Assembly: GCF_039543385.1 (NCBI RefSeq)
Contig: NZ_BAABJQ010000006.1
Location: forward strand, 124,001 to 188,000
Origin: Rugosimonospora acidiphila
GTDB lineage: Bacteria > Actinomycetota > Actinomycetes > Mycobacteriales > Micromonosporaceae
Direction of reading: 5' to 3'
Length of the DNA: 64,000 bases
Positions within the stretch are counted from its first letter, which is position 1; every line of letters begins with the position of its first letter. Position numbers and translations under genes: made by a program. The notes beneath the pieces are model-generated. The model was not told the origin of the DNA. It was given only the letters and a program-made list of their open reading frames with translations, and searched no databases. Below, piece by piece: positions 1 through 8,497 of this stretch.

Positions 1-185
1 GGCCGTCCCGGCCGGCCACCGTCTCGCCACCCTCGATCGAATCGTCCTCGGCGGGACCACCCGCGATCGCGCCGAGCTCGTCCCGCCGGCCCCGCCTCGG
101 GCCGTCGCCGCCCTGGGGGGCCGGCCGCGATCTCCGCGCGCGACTCCCCCGGCCGCCCGCGCCCGGCAGTGCGAACACCGCCTAG
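1..185 (+). CDS. possible C-terminal tail of a gene entering from the left
   Basis: Reading from base 3, one frame stays open to a TAG at 183-185. It would encode a Pro/Ser/Ala/Arg-rich low-complexity tail of about 60 residues ending SANTA. Third codon positions are mostly G or C, as in real genes here. No start, domain or family can be seen because the window begins inside it. Such tails are common at the ends of actinobacterial proteins, but GC-rich non-coding DNA can also stay open this long. Confidence 0.22.
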   Translation, partial: PSRPATVSPPSIESSSAGPPAIAPSSSRRPRLGPSPPWGAGRDLRARLPRPPAPGSANTA

Positions 186-244
186 CCCGGCCGGCGCGCG
201 GCCTGCGGCGCCCCGGCACGGGCCGGCCGCCCGGGCCGGATCGA

Positions 245-403
245 TCAGTGGATCAGATTCGAGATGAAGTCACTCCCACCGGTCGCGATACCGGCCAGCA
301 CGGCGGCGATCCACCTGGCGACGGTGGCCGCGGCGGCGGGCCGCCGGGCCACGAAGAAGATCAGGAAGCCGATAAAGAGCCAGGTTAGGGTCCTACGGAC
401 CAT
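245..403 (-). CDS. small single-pass membrane protein, 52 residues
   Basis: The protein starts MVRRTLTW and has one clear hydrophobic segment (about residues 6-20, LFIGFLIFFVARR), then an amphipathic Ala-rich stretch and a short tail ending SNLIH. I chose the inner ATG at 403 because a G-rich ribosome binding site lies just upstream; a longer reading to 472 adds an unlikely leader. Similar short membrane proteins of unknown function occur in many actinobacteria. It stands alone, with about 400 bp of non-coding DNA upstream. The function is unknown. Confidence 0.6.
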   Translation of the reverse strand: MVRRTLTWLFIGFLIFFVARRPAAAATVARWIAAVLAGIATGGSDFISNLIH

Positions 404-801
404 TACTGGGCCACCCCCCGACGACGCTGTATGACACACCATTCCGGGTACATAGGGTTGATAGTTCGACACTCAGCGTAACAGTGGACTTCCCGCGCTT
501 ACGCCATATCCCACGTAATAGCCGCACCTAGGTCTCTAGCCGGAGGCATGCCGCGAAAACGGCCTGCCCGTCCGGGCCGGCCGTTCGGCCGCGCCTAGGC
601 GCCGATCGCGGCCAGACGACGCCTCACCGGCCGGACCCGGTCGATCGGGCCCGCCCCATGACGACCGCCCCGGCCGACCTGGCGGATCCGCCGCGATCGC
701 GGCACACACCCGGAGTTCACCCTCCGGGTGTGAGGCCCATTCACTCTGCCGGCCGGGATGGTGAATCGACCGGTTACCGCGGCACTGGATGGGACAACCT
801 G
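404..801. other. non-coding region with a hairpin
   Basis: No convincing gene lies in this 400-bp gap between divergent genes. It holds a perfect 11-bp stem (705-715 with 722-732, loop 716-721) and a nearby CCGCGATCGCGG palindrome. The hairpin ends about 70 bases before the SCP2 gene, so it could be a 5'-untranslated regulatory structure or an operator. Confidence 0.5.
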
Positions 802-1278
802 ATGACGAGTGCGACCGAGGCATTCTTCGACGGGCTGGCCAGACGGCGGCACGAGCCGCTACTGGAGAAGGTCAGCGGATGCCTGCGCGTGGACCTGGAC
901 CACGGCAAGAGCGTCGACCACTGGTACGTCAACATCAACAAGGGCGACGTCGTCGTCGGCCACGACGGCGGAGAGCCGGACACGGTCTTCTACGCCCCGG
1001 CACGCGTGTTCGAGAAGCTGGCCAGCGGCGAGATGAACGCGATGTCCGCACTGCTGCGCGGCGAGGCGGCCACCACCGGCGACCTCGAACTGGCCGTGCT
1101 GCTGCAACGGCTGCTCCCCGGCCCCCCGACATCGACCGGTCCCAACAACCTCGCCCGCAGCGCCGCGGCGAATCCGAACAATGTGCGTCCGGGCGCCCCG
1201 CGGATCAGCGCGGGCTTCTCGACGAGCGGCACGCTGACCGTCGACCCATCCGCGGCGCGTGCCGGAGAGCGGAGGTAG
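802..1278 (+). CDS. SCP2 sterol-binding-like domain protein
   Basis: This 158-residue protein begins MTSATEAFFDGLAR and has the SCP2-like layout: an N-terminal helix, a strand-rich core with DVVVGHDGGEPDTVFYA, then a helix with a GEMNAMSALLRGEAATTGDL turn typical of bacterial SCP2 domains. SCP2 folds form hydrophobic tunnels for lipid-like ligands; the ligand here is unknown. The last 50 residues are disordered, rich in Pro, Asn and Ala. The stop is two bases before the next ATG, and its last codons contain the GGAGAGCGGAGG ribosome binding site of the debranching enzyme gene, so the two genes are translationally linked. Confidence 0.75.
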   Translation: MTSATEAFFDGLARRRHEPLLEKVSGCLRVDLDHGKSVDHWYVNINKGDVVVGHDGGEPDTVFYAPARVFEKLASGEMNAMSALLRGEAATTGDLELAVLLQRLLPGPPTSTGPNNLARSAAANPNNVRPGAPRISAGFSTSGTLTVDPSAARAGERR

Positions 1279-1280
1279 CC

Positions 1281-3392
1281 ATGAGCGAAACATCGGTGAA
1301 CATCCTCGACGGCAACACCTTCGTGGTGAGCGATACCAGCGGCGACATCGAGGCTTCCCCCTCCGAGCCCAACGGCATGTTCTCCTACGACACCCGCTTC
1401 CTGTCGACCTGGGTGATGACCATCAACGGGGAGCGACTCAGCCCGCTATCCATCGACGACCTGCACTATTTTCAAACCCGGTTCTTCCTGGTGCCTGGGG
1501 CCGGCACCGTGGTCTACACCGACAACAAGCTCTCCGTGGTCCGCAAGCGCACCGTGTGCGAGGGCTTCCACGAGGAGCTGACCATCCTCAACCACGACGA
1601 CAAGCCGCGAGACATCAGCGTGCGGCTGGAGGTCGGCTCCGATTTCGCCGACCTCTTCGAGGTGAAGGACTCGCTGTCCAAGAAGGGCAAGTACAGCGCC
1701 ACGGTCGAGCCGGACCGGCTGGTTCTCGGGTACGAACGGCAGACCTTCAACCGTCAGACCGTCATCTCCACCACCGGCGACGCGAAGCTGGACAAGAAGG
1801 GGCTGACGTTCAACTTCCGCGTGGAGCCGGACGGTAAATGGGAGACCGAGATCCAGGTCGACGCGGAGATCCGCGGCGTGGGCGGACGTGAGGTGCACGT
1901 CGGACACGCCTGGGGTGCCAGCCGCAGCCGTGACTGGCGGGAGATGGTGCAGGACCTGGAGACCTGGGTCGGCAAGGCGCCGCGCCTGGAATGTGACTGG
2001 GATCCACTCAAGCGGACCTACCGGCGCAGCCTGATCGACCTGGCCGCGCTGCGGTTCTCGCCGACCATCGCGAACAGCCGCTCGCTGCCGTCGGCGGGGC
2101 TGCCCTGGTTCATGACGATGTTCGGTCGGGACAGCATCCTGACCAGCCTCCAGACGCTGGCGTTCACGCCGGAACTGGCCGGCACCACGCTGACCGTGCT
2201 CGGCGAGTGGCAGGGCAGCCGGCTGGACGACTTCCGCGACGAGGAACCGGGGAAGATCCCGCACGAGCTGCGCTACGGGGAGATGACCGCGTTCGAGGAG
2301 CGCCCGCACTCACCGTACTTCGGCACGGCCGACGCCACCCCGCTGTTCGTGATCCTCATGGACGAGTACGAGCGGTGGACCGGCGATGCCAAGCTGGTCA
2401 AGCGGATGGAGTACGAGGCCCGGGCCGCGCTCAACTGGATCGACGAGTACGGCGACCTCATGGGCAACGGCTACATCTCCTACCAACGCCGCAACGAGGA
2501 GAGCGGCCTGGAGAACCAGTGCTGGAAGGACTCCTGGGACGCCATCTCCTACCGGGACGGCAGCCTGCCGAACTTCCCCCGGGCAACCTGCGAGCTGCAG
2601 GGCTACGCGTACGACGCGAAGATCCGTGGGGCCCGGCTGGCCCGGGAGATCTGGGACGACCCGGCGCTGGCCAACCGGCTGGAGAGCGAGGCCGCCGAGC
2701 TCAAGCGCCGGTTCAACGAGGACTTCTGGGTGGAGGACGGGCAGTACTTCGCGCTCGCCCTGGACGGCGACGGACGCCAGGTGGACACGCTGTCGTCCAA
2801 CATCGGGCACCTGCTGTGGAGCGGGATCGTGGAGCCGGACAAGGCCCGGGCGCTGGTGGACCACCTGATGGGGCCGCGGCTGTTCTGCGGCTGGGGCATC
2901 CGCACGCTGGCCGAGGGCGAGGTGCGGTACAACCCGATCGGGTACCACGTGGGCACCGTCTGGCCGTTCGACAACTCGTTCATCGCCCTGGGGCTGCGCA
3001 GGTACGGGTACAAGGACGAGGCGGCCAGGGTGGCGGCCGGTGTCCTGGACGCGGCGGAGTTCTTCAACGGGCGGCTGCCCGAGGCCTTCGCCGGGTACCG
3101 GCGGGAGGAGACCATGTACCCGGTGCAGTACCCGACGGCGTGCAGCCCGCAGGCGTGGTCGACCGGCGCACCCATGCTGCTGGTGCAGGTCATGCTCGGG
3201 CTGGAGCCGGTGGGCGACCACCTCGTGGTCGAGCCGGTGCTGCCCGAGGGCATCGGGCGCATAGAGCTACTCGACATCCCGGGCCGGTGGGGCCACCTCG
3301 ACGCGTTCGCGCGGGGCCGGATCTCCGTGGGCGCCCAGGCCGGCCTGCGCGCGCAGCTCGGGGTCACCCTGCCGGAGATCTCGCGACGCTGA
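1281..3392 (+). CDS. amylo-alpha-1,6-glucosidase (glycogen debranching-type)
   Basis: This 703-residue cytoplasmic enzyme has an N-terminal beta-rich domain of the GDE_N_bis type (about 10-210, starting VNILDGNTFVVSD) and a C-terminal (alpha/alpha)6-barrel glucosidase domain (about 240-690). Visible barrel motifs are GRDSILTSLQ near residue 283, ENQCWKDSWD near 410, which probably carries the general acid Asp, and VGTVWPFDNS near 557. The family hydrolyses alpha-1,6-linked glucose of glycogen-like polymers, although some members act on other substrates such as glucosylglycerate. The strong ribosome binding site GGAGAGCGGAGG decides this ATG. It is coupled to the SCP2 gene upstream, and treS-mak about 10 kb away may feed the same glycogen pool. 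Confidence 0.88.
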   Translation: MSETSVNILDGNTFVVSDTSGDIEASPSEPNGMFSYDTRFLSTWVMTINGERLSPLSIDDLHYFQTRFFLVPGAGTVVYTDNKLSVVRKRTVCEGFHEELTILNHDDKPRDISVRLEVGSDFADLFEVKDSLSKKGKYSATVEPDRLVLGYERQTFNRQTVISTTGDAKLDKKGLTFNFRVEPDGKWETEIQVDAEIRGVGGREVHVGHAWGASRSRDWREMVQDLETWVGKAPRLECDWDPLKRTYRRSLIDLAALRFSPTIANSRSLPSAGLPWFMTMFGRDSILTSLQTLAFTPELAGTTLTVLGEWQGSRLDDFRDEEPGKIPHELRYGEMTAFEERPHSPYFGTADATPLFVILMDEYERWTGDAKLVKRMEYEARAALNWIDEYGDLMGNGYISYQRRNEESGLENQCWKDSWDAISYRDGSLPNFPRATCELQGYAYDAKIRGARLAREIWDDPALANRLESEAAELKRRFNEDFWVEDGQYFALALDGDGRQVDTLSSNIGHLLWSGIVEPDKARALVDHLMGPRLFCGWGIRTLAEGEVRYNPIGYHVGTVWPFDNSFIALGLRRYGYKDEAARVAAGVLDAAEFFNGRLPEAFAGYRREETMYPVQYPTACSPQAWSTGAPMLLVQVMLGLEPVGDHLVVEPVLPEGIGRIELLDIPGRWGHLDAFARGRISVGAQAGLRAQLGVTLPEISRR

Positions 3393-3415
3393 ACCGACTG
3401 CGGCCGGACGGCGCC

Positions 3416-5164
3416 TCAGGACGTTCCGCCGGCCGACGCGCCGACCCGCGACCCCTCCTTCAGCCAGCTCTGCACGTAGGGGGCCGCGGTCAGCCGGTCG
3501 ATGTCGTTCAGGTCGAGCACGTCGGCGACCAGCTCCATCAGCGTGGTCTCGTCCCGCTGGGCCCCGGGCGGCACGTGGGTGTCCAGCGCGGTGTGCACCT
3601 GGGTGCGCAGCGCACCCTCCCGGCCGGCCCGCGCGGCGCTCGGCGCCGGGGAGACGCCGTGCGGCGCGCCCGCCGGGCCAGCGGCCGGCAGCGTGTCACT
3701 GAGCGGGCCGGTCGCCGGCGCGGCCGGAGCGCTATTCGAGGCCGCGCCGCGCTGGTTGCCCGCCGTGCGGCGGGAGCGGTCCCGGCGTGCCGGCTCGTCG
3801 CCGGTGGTACCCGACCCCGATGGCTCGGCCTGCCGGCCCAGCCCGAACTGCTCCTCCAGGGTGCGGCGCACCGACGGGTCGAGGACCCGCACCGGCTGCG
3901 CCCGCGCCACGGCCCGGGTCGGTACGTCCAGGATCGGGCTCTCGATGGTCGGGCTGTCGACTCCGGTGGCGGCCGCCGGTCGCGTCGCGCCCTCGGGTCG
4001 CTCGCCCACGTCAGCCGACCCGTCGGACCCGGCGAGCGGCGCCGCCGAGCCGTCGGTGCCGGTCGCGTCGGCCGGCCCGGCGTCGCCGGCTCCCGTCGCA
4101 TCCGACCCGTTCGCGCTCGTCCCGTTCGCGCTCGACTCGTTCGCGGCCAACCCGTTCGCGGCCGGGATCGACGGGGAGTTGGAACCGGCCGCCCCGCCGT
4201 CGCGCGCGCCCCCGGCCGGGGCGCCGGAGTCCGAGGCGGCCCGAGCCCGGGCGTCCAGGGTCGAGGCGTCGAGAGCCGAGCCGTCCAGAGCCGAGCCGTC
4301 GAGGGTCGAACCGTCGAGGGTCGAGCCGTCGAGGGTCGAGCCGTCGAGGGTCGAGCCGTCCAGGCCCAGCCGGGCCGGGGTCAGGTCGGCGGCGATGAGC
4401 GCGGTGAGCCCGTCGTAGTCGGCGCCGTCGGCCAGCCGGGTCGCGATCTCGTCGAGGTCGTACACGGCGATCGCGATGTCCGCCGTGTTCGGGTCGACCG
4501 CGGCACGGATCTTGCGGTGCAGCACCTTCGAGATCGCCGCCTGCCGGCGCTCCCGCTTGATCTGGTCGCGGGCCGCCGCCAGCGAGTCGTACAGGCCCAG
4601 CTCCGGGTTCGCCTTGGCCAGGCTCTTCGCGCGGTTCGTCAGCCATGGATGGCGCAGCCAGTGGCCGACGACCTCGTACCCGGGGGTGGTGGGCGCGAGG
4701 TCGCCCTTGGCGCGCAGCCGGTCCCGGCGCTGGTTCTCGGTGTGCATCAGCCAGACCAGGTAACCCAGCGCGGACATGCCGGCGAAGAACCCCCCCAGCA
4801 GGTGGTTGTCGTGTGCCAGCCAGTTGAACGCGACCGCTCCCGCGGCGATTGCCACGGACAGCAGCCGTGAGGCGACCGCCCGCTCGCCGAGCCGGCGGCG
4901 CACGTCGGCGTTGGCCAGTACCACCACGCCGCCCAGCTCCAGCGCGGCGACCGCCGGTACCGCGGCGACCAGCGGGATGCCCAGCGTCTCCACGGCGCCG
5001 GAGACCTGACCGGCCAGGGCGACGACCAGCACCACCAGGTAGAAGCCCTGCCGCATCACGGAGGTCCGGCGCAGCGTGCGCTGCAGATGGGCGTCCATCT
5101 CCAGTTCGGCCACCGGCAGGTCGGAGCGACGGCCCCGGGGGCCCGGGCCCGGCATCGCGGTCAC
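3416..5164 (-). CDS. DUF2637-like membrane protein with five-residue tandem repeats
   Basis: The start is the GTG at 5164, preceded by GGGGGAG at good spacing. The 582-residue protein has a charged N-terminus, four hydrophobic segments in about residues 40-135, and a soluble region of about 130-250 with a basic helix (RDQIKRERRQAAISK). Next come about seven copies of a Leu-Asp-Gly-Ser-Thr type pentapeptide (near 275-315), a long disordered Ala/Gly/Ser/Asp tail, and a C-terminal globular piece ending VQSWLKEG. The membrane part resembles DUF2637 proteins, which are often linked to actinobacterial conjugative elements, but no transfer genes lie nearby. The function is unknown. Confidence 0.7.
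   Translation of the reverse strand: MTAMPGPGPRGRRSDLPVAELEMDAHLQRTLRRTSVMRQGFYLVVLVVALAGQVSGAVETLGIPLVAAVPAVAALELGGVVVLANADVRRRLGERAVASRLLSVAIAAGAVAFNWLAHDNHLLGGFFAGMSALGYLVWLMHTENQRRDRLRAKGDLAPTTPGYEVVGHWLRHPWLTNRAKSLAKANPELGLYDSLAAARDQIKRERRQAAISKVLHRKIRAAVDPNTADIAIAVYDLDEIATRLADGADYDGLTALIAADLTPARLGLDGSTLDGSTLDGSTLDGSTLDGSALDGSALDASTLDARARAASDSGAPAGGARDGGAAGSNSPSIPAANGLAANESSANGTSANGSDATGAGDAGPADATGTDGSAAPLAGSDGSADVGERPEGATRPAAATGVDSPTIESPILDVPTRAVARAQPVRVLDPSVRRTLEEQFGLGRQAEPSGSGTTGDEPARRDRSRRTAGNQRGAASNSAPAAPATGPLSDTLPAAGPAGAPHGVSPAPSAARAGREGALRTQVHTALDTHVPPGAQRDETTLMELVADVLDLNDIDRLTAAPYVQSWLKEGSRVGASAGGTS
4250..4362. repeat. 15-bp coding tandem repeat
   Basis: About seven and a half copies of a 15-bp unit (GTCGAGCCGTCGAGG with variants) encode the LDGST/LDGSA repeats of the surrounding membrane protein. 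Copies at 4305-4360 are almost identical and those at 4258-4304 are diverged, which suggests recent expansion by slippage on one side. The unit is a multiple of three, so copy-number change would keep the frame. Confidence 0.9.
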
Positions 5165-5380
5165 CGGTCGCTCCCCCGCCGCGGCGCGACGGGCTCCCGC
5201 CCGATCTCCACCCATACCCGCGTGTTGAGCTGCGACCTCGGCCAGCGCGACCGACGCGCCGGCATCTCTGGTCCGGTTACCCGTTCCACACGCCCTCCTC
5301 GGGCTAGCAGGCTGCTAGTCGAGACGCTAGCAATCCCACCGGTGCCGGCACGCCCCGGCCCGCGTTCGTAGAGTGGGTAC

Positions 5381-5848
5381 ATGCCTCGCACGATCGCTAC
5401 CACGAACCGCGTCGACCGCGACCACCTGCTCGAATTCCTCCGCACCCGGCACCACGCCATCCTGCTCACCACCCGCGCCGACGGCCGGCCGCAGTCCTCG
5501 CCGGTCACCTGCGGCGTGGATCCGGAGGGCCGCATAGTGATTTCCACGTACCCGGAGCGGGCCAAGGCGGCCAACGCGCGCCGCGACCCGCGGGTGTCAC
5601 TGTGCGTGCTGTCCGACGACTTCAACGGACCCTGGGCGCAGGTCGACGGCCGCGCCGAGGTCATCGACCTGCCCGAGGCGCTGGAGCCGCTGGTCGAGTA
5701 CTTCCGGTGCATCTCCGGTGAGCACCCGAACTGGGACGAGTACCGGGAGGCGATGCGCCGGCAGGGCAAGTCGCTGATCCGGGTCACCATCGAACACTGG
5801 GGCCCGATCGCGACGGGCGGTTTCCCGGCCCGCCTCGCCGACGACTGA
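5381..5848 (+). CDS. PPOX-class F420-dependent oxidoreductase
   Basis: This 155-residue split-barrel flavin/deazaflavin-binding protein has the family blocks RTRHHAILLTTRADGRPQSSPV, VISTYPERAKAANARRDPRVS and DDFNGPWAQVDGRAEV (here described in part). Length and motifs fit the small actinobacterial F420-dependent subfamily that reduces varied quinone- or enone-like substrates; the true substrate cannot be read from sequence. The ATG at 5381 is 13 codons before the conserved DRDHLLEFLR, as is usual. It is a single gene, divergent from the membrane protein. Confidence 0.85.
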   Translation: MPRTIATTNRVDRDHLLEFLRTRHHAILLTTRADGRPQSSPVTCGVDPEGRIVISTYPERAKAANARRDPRVSLCVLSDDFNGPWAQVDGRAEVIDLPEALEPLVEYFRCISGEHPNWDEYREAMRRQGKSLIRVTIEHWGPIATGGFPARLADD

Positions 5849-5900
5849 GCCCACCGCCGGCCCGCTGCCGACGACTGAAGCCACCGCCGGCCCGCTGCCG
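5841..5900. repeat. 30-bp tandem duplication at a gene end
   Basis: A 30-bp segment beginning ACGACTGA, which includes the stop codon of the PPOX gene, is followed at once by a second copy (5871-5900) that differs at a few bases. The second copy lies outside the coding region, so the product is unchanged. Confidence 0.85.
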
Positions 5901-5920
5901 ACGCGCGGCGGGCCGGGCGT

Positions 5921-6127
5921 TCAGGGGCGGGTCCGCTGGTACGGCAGCCCCGGCACCTCGCGTGCCCATTCGCCGGGGTCGAGTCCGCGCCCGGCCCGCG
6001 GGCAGGACTCGACGCGGGCGTTGCCCCGCAGGTCGTCAAGCTGGGCGAGGTCGTCCAGGTGCACCGTGTGGTCCGCGCCGCCGCCGGCCACGGTGCGGCC
6101 GTCCGGGCTGAACGTCTCCTCCATGCC
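5921..6127 (-). pseudogene. C-terminal remnant of a WD40-repeat protein
   Basis: Reading leftwards from about 6120, the frame gives TFSPDGRTVAGGGADHTVHL, a typical last blade of an actinobacterial WD40 propeller, then DLAQLDDLRGNARVESCPRAGRGLDPGEWAREVPGLPYQ, the usual C-terminal tail of such proteins (given in part). The blade's expected LWDL reads LDDL, and nothing upstream belongs to the family. This is therefore a broken end of a formerly large gene. It could have arrived with, or been cut off by, a rearrangement next to the 30-bp duplication. Confidence 0.6.
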
Positions 6128-6267
6128 ACCCATGAACACCGGCTCGACGGCCAACCAGTTCGATCTGACGTGCCCGGTCGACCCCCGGTCGGGGCAGTTC
6201 TCACGATCCGGCGGGATGGACGCCACGCCGATCACCGGATTACTGTTTCATGCATTAAAATATGACT

Positions 6268-6280
6268 CTTATTTAATAAG
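6268..6280. promoter_or_regulatory. AT-rich palindrome, candidate ROK operator
   Basis: CTTATTTAATAAG is a perfect 6+1+6 palindrome in a 50-bp AT-rich patch (6240-6290) that stands out in this DNA. It ends 80 bases before the ROK regulator. Known NagC/Mlc-type ROK operators have TTATTT and AAATAA half-sites, which this resembles. Binding by the neighbouring regulator is an inference. Confidence 0.45.
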
Positions 6281-6360
6281 CTAGGCAGGCTGCAACCGAG
6301 AACCGCCGTCTGGACGCACAGGTGTGCTGGTGAGGACGAACTCCGGGGAGATGGAAGGCG

Positions 6361-7641
6361 ATGGAATCAAAGCGCACCACGGTCCGCGACCTGCGCCGCC
6401 ACAATCGGGCGGCGCTGCTGTCGAAGCTGTTCTTCGACGGTCCGCTCAGCCGCCACGAGCTGAGTCACCTCACCGGCCTGTCCGCCGCGACGGTCAGCAA
6501 CGTCACCGCTGAACTGGTCGAGGAGCGGCTGATCGTCGAGGCCGGCCTGGTCGAGTCGGACGGCGGCCGGCCGCGCGTGCTGCTGCGCGTGGACCCCGCC
6601 TACGGGCACGTCATCGGCATCGACGTCGGCGAGACCGGCGTCCGGGTCGAGCTGTTCGACCTCGCCATGAGCCGGCTGGCCACCGTGGAACACGCGCTGT
6701 CCGGACCCCGGCCGGACCCGTCGACCGTGGTCGCGCAGCTCACCTCCGGGCTGCGCGAGGCCATCGAACAGGCCGGCATCGACGAGCGCAGCGTGCTGGG
6801 GGTGGGCATCGGCGTGCCCGGCACCGTGGAGCAGGGGCGCACCGTGCTGGTGCACGCGCAGACGATCGGGTGGGACGCGATCGCCCTGGAGCAGATGCTG
6901 CGCGCCAACGGCATCGAGCTACCGCTGTTCTTCGAGAACGGTGCGAAGACCCAGGGGCAGGCGGAGATGTGGTTCGGTGCCGGCCGCGGCGCCCGGCACG
7001 CGGTGATAATCCTGCTCGGCTCCGGAGTGGGCGCCGCGGTCATCACCCACGGCAGCACCTATCGCGGCGCGACGAGCAGCGCGGGCGAATGGGGGCATAC
7101 CACCATCGTGTACGGCGGGCGGGCCTGCCGGTGCGGCTCGCACGGCTGCCTGGAGGCGTACGTCGGCGCGGAGGGCATCCTGGACCGGTACCGGCAGGCC
7201 CGGGCCGGCCGCGCCGTGCCGGGCGAGGACGAGCAGTCCAGCCTCGACGCGCTACTCACCGCGGCCGAGCGGTCCAAGACGGCCGCTCGGGTGCTGGACG
7301 AGACCGCGGGCTACCTGGGCGCCGGCATCGCCAACCTGATCAATCTGTTCAACCCGGAGCGCATCGTGCTGGGCGGCTGGGCCGGGCTCGCGCTGGGCGG
7401 CCGGATGCTGCCCCAGATCAGGCAGGCTGCGCAGGCGCACGCGCTGCGGCACCCGCACGGCCAGACCTCGATCGATCTGTGTGAACTCGGTCCGGACGCG
7501 GTGGCCTTCGGGGCAGCGACACTGCCGGTGGCGGCGCTGCTCGCGGAGGGTGGCCGGCCCCGGGAGGCTCGGCGCACCGCCGCGCACAACCGGACCGATG
7601 TACCGGCACAGCGCCCCCGGATGACCACCGCCCCGGCCTGA
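6361..7641 (+). CDS. ROK-family transcriptional regulator
   Basis: The 426-residue protein has an N-terminal winged helix-turn-helix (about 10-65, RHELSHLTGLSAATVSNVTA) followed by a sugar-kinase-like ROK domain. Present are the phosphate-binding start IGIDVGETGVRVE, the EWGHTT motif and the zinc-binding CRCGSHGCLE near residues 256-265. ROK repressors of this form (NagC, Mlc and XylR relatives) sense sugars or sugar phosphates and control uptake or catabolism genes. No sugar transporter is adjacent, so the regulon is unknown; the secreted glycosidases 1-4 kb downstream are possible targets. The last 40 residues are an unusual Ala/Arg/Pro extension. Confidence 0.88.
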   Translation: MESKRTTVRDLRRHNRAALLSKLFFDGPLSRHELSHLTGLSAATVSNVTAELVEERLIVEAGLVESDGGRPRVLLRVDPAYGHVIGIDVGETGVRVELFDLAMSRLATVEHALSGPRPDPSTVVAQLTSGLREAIEQAGIDERSVLGVGIGVPGTVEQGRTVLVHAQTIGWDAIALEQMLRANGIELPLFFENGAKTQGQAEMWFGAGRGARHAVIILLGSGVGAAVITHGSTYRGATSSAGEWGHTTIVYGGRACRCGSHGCLEAYVGAEGILDRYRQARAGRAVPGEDEQSSLDALLTAAERSKTAARVLDETAGYLGAGIANLINLFNPERIVLGGWAGLALGGRMLPQIRQAAQAHALRHPHGQTSIDLCELGPDAVAFGAATLPVAALLAEGGRPREARRTAAHNRTDVPAQRPRMTTAPA

Positions 7642-7656
7642 CCCGCGTCTCGACCC

Positions 7657-7688
7657 GATCGCCTCGACCCGATCGGGTCGAGGCGATC
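7657..7688. terminator. 32-bp perfect palindrome, likely terminator
   Basis: Bases 7657-7672 are the exact reverse complement of 7673-7688 (GATCGCCTCGACCCGA and its mirror). It starts 15 bases after the ROK stop. No T-run follows, which is usual for actinobacterial terminators. Confidence 0.6.
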
Positions 7689-7814
7689 CCGACCGTGGTC
7701 TGACCCCGGACGTCAGGTCCGGCGTGACCCGCCGGTGCCCGGCGGGTCCGGCGTGCGGCTATGCTCCCGCGGTTCACACGGGTTCCGAGAGGAACGCGGC
7801 GAAGGAGTGTAGTG

Positions 7815-8459
7815 GTGACCCTGACCAGCGCGGTGCTGTCGTTCGCCGTCGTTGCCGGCCTTCTGACCATCATTCCCGGACTGGATACCGCACTCGTACT
7901 GCGATCCGCGGTCAGGCATGGCCGGCGGCAGGCCTTCGTGACGGCCCTGGGCATCGGCACCGGCTCGTTGGTCTGGGGCGCCGCCGCGGCGGTCGGGGTA
8001 TCCGCGCTACTGACCGCGTCGGTGTTGGCTTACACGGTGCTGCGGGTGGCCGGCGCCGCGTACATGATCTTCTTAGGCGCGCGGATGCTGTGGACCGCGC
8101 TGCGCGGGGCCGGTGGCGACGCGGAGCCGACGCCGCGAATCGCTCTCGCGGCGTCGGCCAGTGTGCGTCTCGCCTGGCTGCGGGGCCTGCTGACGAACCT
8201 CCTGAACCCCAAAATCGGCGCCTTCTACGTCGCGGTGCTGCCCCAGTTCATCCCGGCCGGAGCCTCCCACCTCGCCGTCGGTGTGCTGCTCGCCACCGTT
8301 CACGATGTCGAGGGCATGCTGTGGTTCACGATGATCATCTTTGGCGCGCAGGCGGTCAGGGGCTGGCTGCGCCGCCGGTCGGTGCACCGCGCCGTGGACG
8401 GTGTGACGGGAAGCGTGTTGGTCTGCTTCGGGCTCAAACTCGGACTGTCCGCTCGGTAG
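7815..8459 (+). CDS. LysE-family translocator
   Basis: This 214-residue inner-membrane protein has about six hydrophobic segments and the LysE/RhtB signature near the N-terminus (IIPGLDTALVLRSAVRHGRRQ), followed by LGIGTGSLVWG and the mid-protein GLLTNLLNPKIGAFYVAVLPQF. The family exports amino acids such as lysine, threonine or homoserine lactone; the substrate is not predictable. The start is the GTG at 7815, seven bases after GAAGGAG. It is a single gene after a strong terminator. Confidence 0.85.
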   Translation: MTLTSAVLSFAVVAGLLTIIPGLDTALVLRSAVRHGRRQAFVTALGIGTGSLVWGAAAAVGVSALLTASVLAYTVLRVAGAAYMIFLGARMLWTALRGAGGDAEPTPRIALAASASVRLAWLRGLLTNLLNPKIGAFYVAVLPQFIPAGASHLAVGVLLATVHDVEGMLWFTMIIFGAQAVRGWLRRRSVHRAVDGVTGSVLVCFGLKLGLSAR

Positions 8460-8497
8460 CCAGCTTTCGCGGTTCTCGGCAAGCGGTGCGGGTCCGC

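Noticed and set aside
789..1280. Long upstream extension of the debranching-enzyme frame
   Set aside because: It overlaps the SCP2 gene in another frame; the ribosome binding site and family alignment support ATG 1281.
2207..4870. Very long open frame across two genes
   Set aside because: Low-complexity Arg/Gly/Pro translation antisense or out of frame to two real genes; an effect of high GC.
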